DNA of 64,000 nt, from positions 30,929,037 through 30,993,036 of the forward strand of contig NC_089777.1 in NCBI RefSeq assembly GCF_040412425.1, read 5' to 3'. Of the stretch, positions 14,752 through 31,161 are shown piece after piece. Both the position numbers and the translations under genes were made by a program. The stretch is from Macrobrachium rosenbergii. Taxonomy: Eukaryota > Arthropoda > Malacostraca > Decapoda > Palaemonidae. Positions within the stretch are counted from its first letter, which is position 1. Each line of letters begins with the position of its first letter. The notes under the pieces are model-generated. The model was not told where the DNA came from. It saw only the letters and a list, made by a program, of their open reading frames with translations, and made no database searches.

Positions 14752-16010
14752 AGGCTTCATAAATTTGATTTTAGAAATTACATTCCTTATTAGATTTCAT
14801 AAATTACGTCCAATTAAATTATGTTTCAAAAATTTGATTTTAGAAATTACATTCCCTATTAGGCTTCATAAATGACGTCCAGTGAAATTAGGTTTCAAAA
14901 ATTTTATTTATGAAATTACATTTCCTATTAGACTTCATAAATTTAGTCCAGTGAATTTAGGTTCCAGATATTTGATTTTAGAAATTACATTTCCTATTAG
15001 ACTTCATAAATTACGTCCAATGAAATTAGGTTTCAAAAATTTTATTTTAGAATTATATTTCCCATTAGTTCATAAATTAGGTCCAATGACATTAGGTTAA
15101 ATAATTTAAACTTGACTTTAGAATTACATTTTCCTGTTAGAATTCTTAAATTAGGCCCAATGAAATTAGGCTACATATTTTTTATTTTAGAAATTACATT
15201 TCCTATTGGACTACATAAATTAGGTCCAAAGAAATTAAGTTTCAAAAATTTGATTTTAGAAATTGCATTTCTATTTGACTTCATAAATAAGGTCCAATCA
15301 AATTAGGTTACATAAATTTGATTTTATAAATTACACTTCCTATTAGACTTCATAATTTACGTCCAACGAAATTAGGTTTCACAAATTTGATTTTAGAGGT
15401 TACATTTCCTATTAGACTTCACAAATTAGGTCCAGTGAAATTAGGTTTCATAAATTATATACAATAAAATTAGGTATCGTTAATTATATCCCGAGATATT
15501 ATGCTTAATATATTAGATCGAGTAAAATTTGTTTTAATAAATTAGATTCGATGAAATTGGGAATAATACATTACATCCAGTGAAATCAGGTTTCATAAAT
15601 TAGACTGCTTTGGGTTTGATTTCACATATTAGATTTCAATAGGTTTAGTTTCATAAATTAGATTCCATTCAGTCTGATTAAATTTTGACATCATAAAATC
15701 CGGCTTCACAGAATATGCTGTATACCATTAAATTAGGTGTCAGAAATTATGTCCCCTTTAAATTACGTTTCATAAATGAGATCTGATTAAATAAAGTTTC
15801 ATATATAAAATCTCATTAAATAGGGTTTCAAATATAAATCTCATTGAATTAGGTTTCATAAATTAGATTCCATTGAATAAATTAGACTCATTTTCCAGTT
15901 TCATAAATTAAACCTCACTAGATGGGGTACATTAAATTGATTTCATACATTAGGATTCATAAATTAGATCTCATCAAATCAGCCTTCATACATTAAATTT
16001 CACAGATTAT
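14752..16010. repeat. 69-bp satellite array, decaying at 3' end
   Basis: Each unit contains GTCCA-TGAAATTAGGTTTC, then AAATTTGATTTTAGAAATTA and CATTTCCTATTAGACTTCAT. GTCCA anchors at about 14808, 14877, 14948, 15015, 15081, 15155, 15224, 15292, 15361 and 15430 give spacings of 66-74, mostly 69. From 15440 the array breaks into shorter degenerate pieces (TTTCATAAATTAGAT) until about 16010. Because 69 is divisible by three, open frames with a 23-residue repeat appear; they are not considered genes. Confidence 0.92.
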
Positions 16011-16345
16011 CCCCGGAGTGTATTGCCGAAATCTGTTGCTCGAAATCCATAATGCAAACAGCCCTGAACGAATGACGTATGGACGCCATAAATTCCGGAT
16101 AAATTATGTAGCCCGAAATAAAAACAAAAATCCGTCATGTCACGTTCCATGTCCGCGTCCAAATTACATCTCGCCTACATTTCATTTACCTTAATAACAC
16201 CTGCAGTAGTCGTTCTGAGGCTATATTTCATCTCATAATTGCCCCCATCTCGTTTATATCATGATCAGTATACAGGATAGACTACCATTACAAAAAAAAA
16301 AAAAGCGGTTGAATTTCCGTAAAAACACATACGAAAACATACATG

Positions 16346-16383
<38 letters not shown>

Positions 16384-17150
16384 AATAGATCAATAAATAA
16401 GGAATAAGACAGGCAATGAACTAATGCAATATTATAATATGATTAACTATCATATCATCCGCCATCCTAGTATTGTACCATACACAGATAGCTCATGCGA
16501 GAACTTGACGCCGACCATAATTTTTTCGGCTGCAATGCAATATAGTCACTAATAAGCCAAGTAATCAACAATTAACGTCAAATCAAAAAGTCCCAGTATG
16601 GCTCCTATCTATCTAGCGGTCAAATATATCTGCATGAAGTGTATGAACGTTATAAAAAAAAAAATTCTCATAGAGCAAAATGACCAGTTGAGCAATTTCC
16701 GGCGATGATGACGATACTTGTGAAGTTTGTTTGTAAAAGCAAAGTAATCAACCAATGGCATACAAAACGTCTGAAATGTCCCATTTTAAACGCAAAACAC
16801 ACATCCGTCTTCATTGAAACTTGTTTTTTTTAATCGCTCAAAGTCGAAACAGCTTGATGTTTACCGTCGCTTTCATTATGTCGTAATCATAAATACCTAC
16901 AATAATAATTGGTTATAAGCCTCTATTTCTTACGTTATTTGAGCAATTAGTCATGTTGATGCCCGACAAAATACATTTTTCCTCTTTTTATCTTTGGAAA
17001 TTCCAGGTATTTCACCTTCTGAATTGTGTTAAATTATATATAATAGAAGAATAATCGAAATTCTTCTCATACCAATTCTGACATGTCATTCTGGGCAAGT
17101 GTGTCGAGACGGACGACACCGGTCAATATTCGGAGAATACTGGTAAAGGT
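16011..17150. other. Unique DNA with one (TC)n tract
   Basis: Holds a (TC)17 run at 16347-16380, otherwise nothing recognised. Confidence 0.5.
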
Positions 17151-17154
17151 ATAC

Positions 17155-17159
17155 ATATA

Positions 17160-17256
<97 letters not shown>

Positions 17257-17300
17257 TATATAATATATATATATATAAATATATATAATATATACATGCA
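17155..17300. repeat. (TA)n microsatellite and degenerate tail
   Basis: About 42 pure TA units (17164-17249), then TAATATATA variants. Confidence 0.95.
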
Positions 17301-17629
17301 CATATATCACATATATATACATACACACGCACATACATATAGGCTATTATATAGTAGATACTCATGCGCACAAATATAAATACTTTTAATATACAATAAC
17401 CTAAATATTGGTACATACACAAACAAATGACAGTAAGCTAGTAGTGTACTTGTCACATCAAAATATTTAACAAATATTTAATAAATTTTGTCGCCGCAGA
17501 AATTTGTGTAAAATTCTGTAAATGTTATGCTTGGTGTCCCATATCCGTAGACTATATCTGTTACACACCAAATAAATATACGGAGACAATGAAATTTTAT
17601 ATATATTAATATGTATACATACATACACA

Positions 17630-17656
17630 CATATATATATATATAATACACAGACA

Positions 17657-17748
<92 letters not shown>

Positions 17749-17757
17749 TATATATAT
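17630..17757. repeat. (TA)n microsatellite
   Basis: The main run is 17660-17744, about 42 units. Confidence 0.95.
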
Positions 17758-18287
17758 TGTAGAAACATTTTTACTTTATATGTATTGAATTATGTAGCCT
17801 ATTACCTATTATATATGCATTATACTGATGAAAGATTTTACAACTTCATAGCTTTTTGCAAGGAACGAGGAAAGAGAAACAACATTATCACTGCCATCCG
17901 GGAAGGTTTTATTATCATTAGCGAAGTCAAAACAAGTGGAGTAGAATGAAATTAAAAGAATGAAATTACTGTTAAACTAAAATCGACTAATTATTGTATT
18001 TAAATTAAATAAATAAATATGAATAATATTCGTATACACCGGTAACAAATAATATTCCTAAATATGATCAGCCTGAAATGCGGTTAACGATGACAGTCCG
18101 CTTCTTATCGACAGCATATGTTTGGGTTAGTCCTGCTCTTTCAGGATCAGCGGCGCACAAATTAAACACTTCATCCATTAGCTGGCTGTGTATTCTTAAT
18201 AGAAAAACTACTGAAATGCATGCACAGATGCACATATACGCAATACGCTCATACACAAGTTAATAACATAACTACGCACAAAAATTT

Positions 18288-18290
<3 letters not shown>
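17758..18290. other. Unique non-coding DNA
   Basis: Nothing recognised. Confidence 0.5.
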
Positions 18291-18774
<484 letters not shown>

Positions 18775-18775
<1 letters not shown>

Positions 18776-20069
18776 GTAGATGTATAAGTGTAAGCTTAAA
18801 TGTCAAACTACACTTTTGGTCGATGTTTAAGTACAATGAAGTTCTTTATAAATATTCGGCTTGAGAATGTCTTCATTATTCAGACCACTGCTGGAAATGT
18901 GTTCTGAAGTGGTCCAGGGAAGTTACATTTAAAAATATATTTAAAATATCTCAATGAAATGTAATGAAATAAATTGTGAATACCGATGTTACGATAATTC
19001 AAATCCATATTTGTTTACTGTGGGAGATACCTGCGGTGAGGGAAGTGAAGAGGAATACGACAATAATGTAAAAAAAAAATAAATAAATAAATAAAAGTAA
19101 ATAAAACAAAATAAGAAAATGAATTCAGCATTAATGAGTCTCTGCCTTAAGGCATTCTAAGTAAAAAAAAAATAAAGTGAAAATTAAATGAAATGTTAAA
19201 AACAAACTAAAATGAATATGCTATTTATATGTCATGATAATTTGTGGTTTAGAATATTTTTGTCCAGATATTTTGTGGTTAACCACGTGTTGTTTTTAAT
19301 TGGGATCAGTATGTTTTAAAAGCGATTTTCCATCTCATGGTGCCAGAAAAAAATAATCAGTGCATGATTAAATATCGAATGTTTTTTTTTTTTGACGGTT
19401 ACCTGTACTTCCTGGCGTTACCCCAATAATTACCCATTATAAAAATGAAAAACTAAAAAAAAAAAAATTACGAAAGCATCAAAAGCCTCGCGTATTGTCC
19501 TTGCTGATGTTTTCTGTTGTTCGTAACGACGTTTGCGCTTATCCGTGACGTTCCAGGATAAATCTGAATTCCGTCTGACAAGTGACGATCATTTTCAGGT
19601 GGTGCTCTCAAAAGTTCCTTACCAAGAATCGCAAATTATTTAAATCATGAATGATATCAATACAATACCCAGGTACTCTGAGATGCTCAGGTTCGGATTC
19701 ATAATACGCCGATTTTATTCCCATTCTTATATACATCGAGCCTTCCTTCCACCTGTCGGTCTGTCAGCAGCTGGTGGTTGGTCTTAACGAATCCCTCCGG
19801 TGGTCAGCTATGGTCAGTCTATGTGAGACTGGAAATCTCTATGGTCTATGGATGACCTATAGAAAGGGCCTGCCATTCACTTTCCCCGATCATGAATACC
19901 TCCCATCCCTTCTTTTTGGGAATGTCACTTACAAAGCGAGTCATTCATGAAAAATCAGTGTTCTTGTGTATTTCTGTTTGCCAAACACATGTTGAAAATA
20001 TTAGGCAGACAGTCCTACGAAATGTTCCACTCATTCTCTGTCCCATCCCAAGATGCCATTGAGGCGTAA
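18775..20069. other. 5' flank of the Iroquois promoter
   Basis: Unique DNA, A-rich at 19060-19200, no gene. GC content rises from about 19500 towards the promoter. Confidence 0.5.
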
Positions 20070-20212
20070 CCAATAGGCGGCGGTCAGGCAGGAAAGTAGC
20101 CAATCGCGTAAAAGATGAGTTAAAAGAGAGAGATGAGGTTGGCTAGCTGACCAATCGCGCGCGTTTCTAGTACCGGGACTCCACCCCTCCGGGCTAGGCC
20201 CCGCCCCATTGG
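20070..20212 (+). promoter_or_regulatory. iro: CCAAT-box cluster and GC box, putative core/proximal promoter
   Basis: Three forward CCAAT boxes (20070-20074, 20100-20104, 20151-20155) and one reverse box, ATTGG (20208-20212), lie 240-385 bp upstream of the ATG. Two are followed by CGCG. A GC box (CCCCGCCCC, about 20199-20207) abuts the last one. No TATA box is visible between here and the ATG. CCAAT clusters are known binding sites of the NF-Y trimer, and the arrangement is typical of TATA-less developmental promoters. Promoter function is inferred. Confidence 0.6.
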
Positions 20213-20221
20213 CTCGCTTGT

Positions 20222-20454
20222 ATGGAGTTAGTGGAGGACGTGTTGTGTGTTGTTAGTCTTGTGTATGTCGGACACCAGTGACCAGTCGTGTCTACTGTGT
20301 TGGCCAAGTGACCGCTCGGTGGCCCCGTGTTAGATGGGATGTGTAATTAGTGATAGTAACACTTTGCATTATACACATCACTGAGGTGCAAAAGGCAAGG
20401 TCTAGAAGCCCAAGTGGACTGTAAACAGTAGGGCTGGATCCTTCACACAAAACC
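20222..20454 (+). promoter_or_regulatory. iro: 5' leader with overlapping upstream ORFs
   Basis: Between the CCAAT cluster and the start codon lie four upstream ATGs, each with its own stop before 20455. They are 20222-20281 (19 codons), 20265-20333 (22 codons, MSDTSDQSCL...), 20334-20384 (16 codons, MGCVISDSNT...) and 20339-20350 (3 codons). The 22-codon and 16-codon ORFs abut exactly: the TAG at 20331-20333 is followed by ATG at 20334. If transcribed, they would dampen initiation at the Iroquois ATG. The transcription start is unknown, so the first uORF may lie upstream of it. Confidence 0.5.
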
Positions 20455-20505
20455 ATGTCTACGTACGCCCAATTCGGCTACACCTACCCGACACCCGCCT
20501 CACAG
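20455..20505 (+). CDS. iro: Iroquois-class homeobox protein, coding exon 1
   Basis: This is the first coding exon (17 codons) of an Iroquois/Irx TALE-homeodomain transcription factor, a nuclear regulator of body-patterning territories. It reads MSTYAQFGYTYPTPASQ and stops exactly at a strong GTAAGT donor (20506-20511), phase 0. The short start 'MS-YAQFGY-YP' is the typical Iroquois N-terminus and leads into exon 2, whose sequence is diagnostic. The ATG has A at -3, a good context. The reading frame would run on into the intron without the splice. GC content rises sharply here against the AT-rich surroundings. Whether the gene is the araucan/caupolican or the mirror type cannot be told from the N-terminus. 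Splicing is inferred, not shown by transcript data. Confidence 0.85.
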
Positions 20506-20525
20506 GTAAGTTCGAGGAGCACCTG

Positions 20526-20547
20526 AGGGCCACCTTGAGGTGGCCCT
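20526..20547 (+). other. Perfect 9-bp stem hairpin just after exon 1 donor
   Basis: AGGGCCACC and GGTGGCCCT flank a TTGA loop, starting 15 bases after the GTAAGT donor. The stretch up to about 20590 is GC-rich. In RNA it could affect recognition of the donor site; this is inference. Confidence 0.4.
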
Positions 20548-23934
<3,387 letters not shown>

Positions 23935-23949
23935 CATATATACATACAT

Positions 23950-25972
23950 TCACACACACACACACTTCTTCAGAGTTGTGACAATTTGTCAACTGCGTTT
24001 TGTTTCGCTTCCTAGTTTTGGCACAGCTCCGGTGCAGTACTAATTTACACATTATTTCTTTGTGAGTGTTTATATGTCGAAACATGACGATGTTCAAAGA
24101 TATATCAAAATATATCTGTTCAAACGCTCGATGCATCTGGCAAATATTTTCAGGGAAATGATTGTTATTTAGCGCTTATTAATAATATAACAGTCATGTT
24201 GACGGTGATGATTTCTATTTGATAACTTAGTTTAGGAAGCATTTAGGAGATTCTCAGGAGGTGCGCTGATATCCAAAATTTTCGGATTTATAGATCAGAG
24301 CCATTGCGTCACGTCAAGTAATCGGTGTGATCCTTGCATAGATATTTGCAGTTGCATGGGGCTAATAATGCATAAGTACCAGCTAGATAAATCACTATAA
24401 ATACAGACAGGGAGAACCCACAAATATTCTCTTGATTCCGAGTCACCTTTTACAGAATGTTTATGGATATTGTCTCCATTACAGTGAACGTAATAAATGA
24501 ATGATTATATAGAAAAATTAACTATAATTTCTGAATAAACATTGTAGGTTTTGTCATAACGGCTCATATCTTTCCCTTTTCATGTAAGAAAAATATAAAC
24601 TGGGTCTGGAGCTTAAAAATATTCACAGCATTTTTTTTTATAAAGACTGCATCCAAATACACCCTTATTGCAATTGTGATTTAAGGGTTGCTATAGACAA
24701 CAGCAAAACTTGAGTATGTTCTTAAACGCGATGCCGTCCTCATTACTGGCAGACTGCAGTAATGTTCCACGTTTTGATAAGGTACTCTTCTCACCTGACC
24801 AAGCAGGTGCTTGAAGTTTTCGCACTCGCCAATTCCGTCTGCTATTTCGAGGAGTAAAATACATTCAGGTGCACGTTGGTTGTCACTCTTTGTAAAATCT
24901 ATAGACTTGGTCTCTTTGTCATTCTTGCAAAATCTATAGACTCCCTTTTTTTCCCGTCTGTTATTGGTATTATATTACAACAAAATAAGCGCTGCGTCAC
25001 CTCCTCCTTTGCGGGAACTCCCAATCCTTTGTTTGTCTGTCCGACTGACTCTCTCCCTCTCTCTCTCTCTCTCCCTTCCACGGCGATTAGCAGCCTAGCG
25101 ACCCTCTCCTGACCCCAGCGGTGTGAGGTCAAGAAGGGCCGCTCATTAAGCGAGAGCCCTACCCGTGATAACCGACATCGCCAAATAACCTAATTGTCAC
25201 TCTGGGCGCCGTTTTGCTCACCGCTGTTTACCTCCGCGGCTGAATGGTGGTTTTTTGGGGGCACAAAAATTGGCTTTTTCATTTGCGAGCGGCCCCGATG
25301 ATCAGCGATGCTTGGGATGTTCTTCACCGATGAGCCGCTATTTTATTATTATTATTTTTTTTTTATTCACAGATCGGACTCTGCTACTGTATGGGCCAGG
25401 GATTTTATTAAAGGTTTAATTACGGATAAGCGTTTTTTTTCTTTACAGATATTAGCTTCGTGCCATAAGATTTTCTCTTATTAAGAACTGAAAATTGGAG
25501 ATATTACACCCGCTTCCATTATGACTGCCGTTGATTTTGAAAGGATAATTTATAGATTGTTTATACACTAATTGCACTACCGAGAATGTATATTTAGAAG
25601 AGAAAAATGAATCGAAATATTTATTATAGTGTCTGTTTTCAATTATATACTGATACATCGCTTTTTAAGTACAGATAACTAAGCTTATCTGTCGGCTAAT
25701 GTTGTAGGCATTCTCATCATCGATGAAATGTCACTTAAAATCTAGTTGGCCTTTCATAATCCTAAATGGAAGTTTGGCGTGATGTTTAGACCAAAACAAT
25801 TTTCTTTGCGATGTCTCTGCCGGTGTTCTAGCAATTTTTATTGATCATTTTCCTTATCCGTGGTTATTTTGCTCTATGAAGCTTTCACCTTGGTAAAATA
25901 TTTTAACTGCCATATCTAACAATTTGACTAAGTGTATATATGTATGTATATATATTTATACATATGTAAATG

Positions 25973-25975
<3 letters not shown>
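23950..25975. other. Intron 1 unique DNA
   Basis: Short duplication CAAAATCTATAGACT/TAAAATCTATAGACT at 24892 and 24929, and a short TC run near 25051-25073. 25130-25340 is GC-richer and repeat-free (GTGATAACC, CCGCTGTTTACCTCCGCGG): a candidate conserved element. No exon recognised. Confidence 0.4.

Positions 25976-26046
<71 letters not shown>
25976..26046. repeat. (TA)n microsatellite
   Basis: About 35 units, followed by a TG/TA tail to about 26110. Confidence 0.96.
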
Positions 26047-26048
<2 letters not shown>

Positions 26049-26288
26049 ATATCTATATATGTGTGTGTGTGTATGTATGTATATATATCTGTGCATGCAT
26101 GTATATATACATTTTATACCAACGTTCGCGAAGGAAAATCAGCGTCTAGCCTCTAACTTACTCGATTTCTGAGAACTTTCATTAAGTGCGCTGAAGGAGT
26201 TGTAGCATCATATTATAAGAGCGTATCAAAACTTGTCATAAAGGATACCGCGGTTCGCTGTCCTTTCGGACCGAGTGAATTGAGTTAC

Positions 26289-26306
26289 TTTTTTTTTTTT
26301 TTTTTT
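26289..26306. repeat. T18 homopolymer
   Basis: Could be the poly-A end of an old minus-strand retroposon; no body was recognised. Confidence 0.6.
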
Positions 26307-26385
26307 ACAAATCACAAGTGAATTCATGATAGTATTAGGAATATGGATACTTCTCAGAAGAAAAATACGTGAGGGAGGAGGAGGA

Positions 26386-26388
<3 letters not shown>

Positions 26389-26430
<42 letters not shown>
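26389..26430. repeat. (TC)n microsatellite
   Basis: About 20 units, preceded by GGA repeats. Confidence 0.96.
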
Positions 26431-26432
<2 letters not shown>

Positions 26433-26577
26433 AAAGAGGTTCAGCATGTCGTTAAGGTCGTGTGAATTTTTTCCTTTCCTTATCGTCATTATCAACGTTG
26501 AATTTATAGAACATTCGGCGTCCGTAACTGTCCATCTAGGCCACTACCCGCCGGCTTTTATGGCCCCTCTCCCCGTC

Positions 26578-26626
26578 TGTAAATATATTTTATTGTGAAT
26601 ATATTTCATTGTAAATATATTTTATC
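26578..26626. repeat. 16-bp tandem repeat, 3 copies
   Basis: GTAAATATATTTTATT-type units in direct succession. Confidence 0.7.
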
Positions 26627-27212
26627 CCGCCTCATAAATATCATTGAGACTTAAACGTAAAATGTGACTTTGGCTCAACGACGTCCGAACGATGTGCAAG
26701 ATATATTATAAGCGCATATCGGAAGCTTTTAGCCGTTTATTATGGCTGCTCTCAGATGAAGTCGTCTCCGAGAATGGCAGGAATCGGACACCGGATGGGC
26801 GATCTTGGTGCTCCTCCTCATACCTCGCTGGAAAAGGCGCTCATTTGCCAGGACTCAAATCACATACAAGGAACGACTGTTGACAAAAAAAAAAAAAAAA
26901 AAGACTGTCGAAAAGCTGACGATGTCTTTCCGTTTCCAAAAAATTAAATCGAGTATCGTCTTTGTGATCAAGTGAAACCTTCGGACATGTTAATAATTCT
27001 TCAGAGACAAGTAATCAGTCATGGGGAACGAATTGTCTTTTGCAAGAAAAAAAAAGATAATCTTTTTGTAATTCAAGCGACGATGAAATATGCAGTAGGC
27101 TACTGATCCATAATTATAATATTCGTTAGTCGGGCTAAAGTGACAAATGTTTCATTTATTGAACCGAACTATTTATCTACTGTCGCAAAAATGTTGAACG
27201 ATTAAGCCAATG

Positions 27213-27215
<3 letters not shown>
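26627..27215. other. Intron 1 unique DNA
   Basis: An A-run at about 26885-26902; nothing else. Confidence 0.45.

Positions 27216-27273
<58 letters not shown>
27216..27273. repeat. (TA)n microsatellite
   Basis: About 29 units, then GATA repeats. Confidence 0.96.
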
Positions 27274-27276
<3 letters not shown>

Positions 27277-27977
27277 TAGATTGATAGATATATAATACGT
27301 ATGTATGTGTAGAATAGTATAATAATGTGCGCGCACAAATACTCAATTCAACGCTTATACACTCAGGAATAAGATTTAACTGTAACGAACTTACATGGGA
27401 GATTATGATAAAATTATACATAAAGTGAACCTGGAGAATACGGATCTAAATATAATTTTTATATCTGAAATCTTCGGCGCGAAGGGGTTCCGGAGCGCAT
27501 AAAAGGAACAATATCAATACACATCTTTTAGTTTAAAATGTTTTCAAATAATTTTTGGAGAAAATAAATTCTGTTGGCGGGTATATATTTCTATAATTTC
27601 AGAATGGAATGGTTCGCAAATGTAAATTGTTTTGCGTTCTGGTGTCAAGCGAATATTAAATTTTGATAACGTTAGAATGATGGCAAAAACTGAAATAGTC
27701 CTCGGTAAAATATGTTTATTTTTTAAAGAATTATTTCCAGTTATCGCAGTGAAAAATTAATAGTTTTTGGAGAAATTGAAAAAGGTCCAAGTACATTATT
27801 TGGACGTACCAGCATGTAGTGGATCTTTCCAAGTTGAGTATTCGGAGAAATTTGAAACAATTAGCGTAATTAAAAAGAACCTCTGCCATTATTACTCTTC
27901 CAGTAGAAACTAATTAACCAGGTGTCGCCTTTAAAACCCTTATTCACCAGCAGGCTCTTACCACTGAATTATAAGAA

Positions 27978-27979
<2 letters not shown>
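27274..27979. other. Intron 1 unique DNA
   Basis: Nothing recognised. Confidence 0.45.

Positions 27980-28066
<87 letters not shown>
27980..28066. repeat. (GA)n microsatellite
   Basis: About 43 uninterrupted GA units, the longest GA tract in the window. Confidence 0.97.
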
Positions 28067-28069
<3 letters not shown>

Positions 28070-29225
28070 ATGAATACAAGGAAAGGGACTATAAAATATG
28101 GAAATGAGGAAAGGAAGGCAAAGGGTGTTTACCTTCAATAACACCTTAATGAATATCTTGCGGCCACCTTAACATCGACATCTTACCGGGACGGGAAAAT
28201 TAAACACTTATAAAAGTCTTTCTTGAGGTGTTGCGGTAATTGTGGGTGGAGTTGATGAATTGTCAGGTTCGGGTGTTGGGAAGTTCGCGAGTGGGCAGAA
28301 TAGGTGTGTATGGGACTTTACAGCGTATGGGTGTGGGAAAGGTTGGCCGGAGTCATTAGACGCGCTAGTGAATGCCTAAGAAGAAAATGATGTTTTGCAA
28401 ACGCTGATAATATTAGTGTTGGCCTTGCGGATGATATTGCCGGGTCCAGATGGAAATGAGGCTTCAAGAAGGAAATGACTAAAAGAGTGCTATGACGAAT
28501 GATGGAAAATTTTATTCGAGAATGAACAGGAGAATTAGTCCTTCGTCAAGAATTCGGCTTTACTGGTGATCTGAAATCGAAAATGATACTCCGACTTGTG
28601 TTTTGAAAAAGTGTGAAAGAATGACACCAAAATACTAGCGGGATTTGGAAATTTCCACAGAGGTACCTATATGGAAAACAGGTTCATGTTGCAAAAATTC
28701 TCATGGCAGACAAGAAAACGCTAAATTGATTCTGTCCATTGTTTTGACCACATATGCGATACTGAATTTAAATCACAATCGAATTTGTGTACTGACGTAG
28801 GCATGAAGGTCATTAGCATAGTTAGTTGGAGCTACAAGAAGCAAAGGTAGGGTGTGCCGTAACAGAGGTTTCACCTAATGTTTGAAGAACAACAAACCGC
28901 TTTCCTTTGAGATCGTCCAATTCTCCGCGTCTGAATTTATAGCCATGGAAGTGACTATAGCAACGCGCATTCAGGATGCCTTTCAGTAAGTCCTCTAGCT
29001 ATTAGTACATGGATCCGTCGGGCTTTGCTATTTCTTTTTAAAACGTCCGAACTCTGCCTAGTATATAGGCCAGCGACTCATCTCTCACATTTCTTTCGCA
29101 CCCTATGTGGTATACTGAGTTTTTTAAGCTTCTGAAATCGAGTATAGAAATTAGGAAGTTTTGTTCTCTTGGAATCATGTCACTGATAGAAAATTTTCTT
29201 CTTAACACACGCACACGTATGTATG
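28067..29225. other. Intron 1 unique DNA
   Basis: Repeat-free, no exon recognised. Confidence 0.45.
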
Positions 29226-29226
29226 C

Positions 29227-29307
<81 letters not shown>

Positions 29308-29311
29308 TAAT
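29226..29311. repeat. (TA)n-(AAT)n compound
   Basis: TA with a break, then about 17 AAT units. A TG run follows at 29332-29350. Confidence 0.95.
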
Positions 29312-29350
29312 ATATTTAAATATAAATGCGTGCGTGTGTGTGTGTGTGTG

Positions 29351-30787
29351 ATGCAAATATTATTTATACTTTAGGGTTGGGTCTGAAGAAAATCCAAGAC
29401 AATAGTCACTGCAGTGTGTATATTCTATACATAGTATTAACTGGATATATATATTATATAAATATAAAAATATTAAAGCGAATAACGTTTTTCATAAACA
29501 GAACCCCAGCGCAGCGTTTCCAGAACATCCAATATACCGTAGAGCTTAATATAAAAATTCAGCGGCAGTGATTTTGCAATCAACCGACATCCGATTCAAT
29601 GCTTCACTGATGAGAGTAATATCTTTATGGCTGCTTTTACGTGCTTTGTTTCTCTCATGTTTTGATGGCCTTTGCCTCTCTCCTAGATAACGGCGAATGA
29701 AGCAGCGAACTTGGTTGATACGAAATAATGAAGAAAGGGGCGTGTGGGGGAGGGGGGTGTTTGTAAAATGGTTTTAGAAATTATTATAATCTTCAGAGAA
29801 AGAGATGAAATTTTTCTGTTAACTCTTTCCGATATTATTATTTAACATAATTTAGGCTATATTCTAAGGAAAAATAAAACCTGGAATTTAATTATTATGC
29901 GATATTATAGTGTCATGCTACAACTGATTTTCTAATTTATGAAGTAATACTTTCTCGTAATTTGAAGTCACTGATACTTAAAAATTTAAACCACCTTTTA
30001 TTAGATCAAAATTGTGATGCACTCTATTTCATAGATGAGGAATTCATGAAAGCTATATTTTCTCCAAATTATTTATCATGAAAACTCAAAAGCATGAATT
30101 TTCAAAATTTCATGCACTCTTATTTTCATAAAATTTCAAATTACTCTTTTTTGCTAAAAAATTTACACATTATTTCATTAAGTGAGAAGCAAGAACGGAT
30201 ACCATTTACATAAGTTACGAACAAAATTCACATTATTATTTATTCTCTGAACAATTCCAAATGCCTGACAAATGGTCGCTAAAAATAACCGTTGAAGTAC
30301 AGTATTAAACTAAAATATACATAACATGAGGCTAGGAGAGACTTCTTATTTTTTATAAGAGATGAAAACTGGAAAATCAAAACAACACCAAGTCAGCTTT
30401 CAAATCCTGATGAGCGAGAATTTATTTACAGCCGAAGCAGAATGGAAAACAATCATTGGTTGCGATTTACAAGTGGGGAAAACCTCCGTGGATATGAATT
30501 CCGCTTCGCCATGAAATAAACGGGGGGAAATTATATAAGCCGGCGGTTAGGATATGAATTCGGAATAACTGCTGTAGGTGATGGTCCGTGTAAATTCACA
30601 TTTAACTTTTCAAACAATTCAGCGATTTTTGTTTGCTATTTAAGTGCGTGAAAAATGCAGGTCGCCGGCGATGTGCGACCATGACAGCGTTAATGCCTTT
30701 GTGGGGGGCTTTTGGGTGTCAGGGGTCGCCGACCCGCCGCTTTATTATCTGTCCATAAGATTCACAAACGCAAAATAGGATTTGCTG

Positions 30788-30789
<2 letters not shown>
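29351..30789. other. Intron 1 unique DNA, possible regulatory island
   Basis: 29800-30250 is AT-rich. 30400-30780 is GC-richer and repeat-free, with the phrase GGATATGAATTC occurring twice and TTTATTATCTGTCCATAAG near its end (GATA-like and AT-rich core words). No exon recognised. Confidence 0.35.

Positions 30790-30847
<58 letters not shown>
30790..30847. repeat. (TC)n microsatellite
   Basis: About 29 units. Confidence 0.97.
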
Positions 30848-30849
<2 letters not shown>

Positions 30850-31086
30850 GCCACTTGTCAGGTCAAGTTACACAAGCTTTGCTCTCAGTAAATATTACAA
30901 TTCAGTAAATATTACAATAAGACAAAGTCTTCATACATATTACACATACATATATATGTGTTTGTTTGTGTGTTCTTATGTATGTATATATCGTCTTCGC
31001 ACAAATACATATGCACACAACATATGCAAAAAAATTTTATATATATATTTATATATATAATATATATACATACATATATATGATAA

Positions 31087-31089
<3 letters not shown>

Positions 31090-31153
<64 letters not shown>
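31090..31153. repeat. (TA)n microsatellite
   Basis: About 32 units, preceded by degenerate TA/ATG from 31036. Confidence 0.95.

Positions 31154-31161
<8 letters not shown>

Noticed and set aside
14882..15306. ORFs with a 23-residue repeat (LGFKNFI, EITFPIRLHK)
   Set aside because: A by-product of the 69-bp satellite period; stops and frame changes appear in other units.
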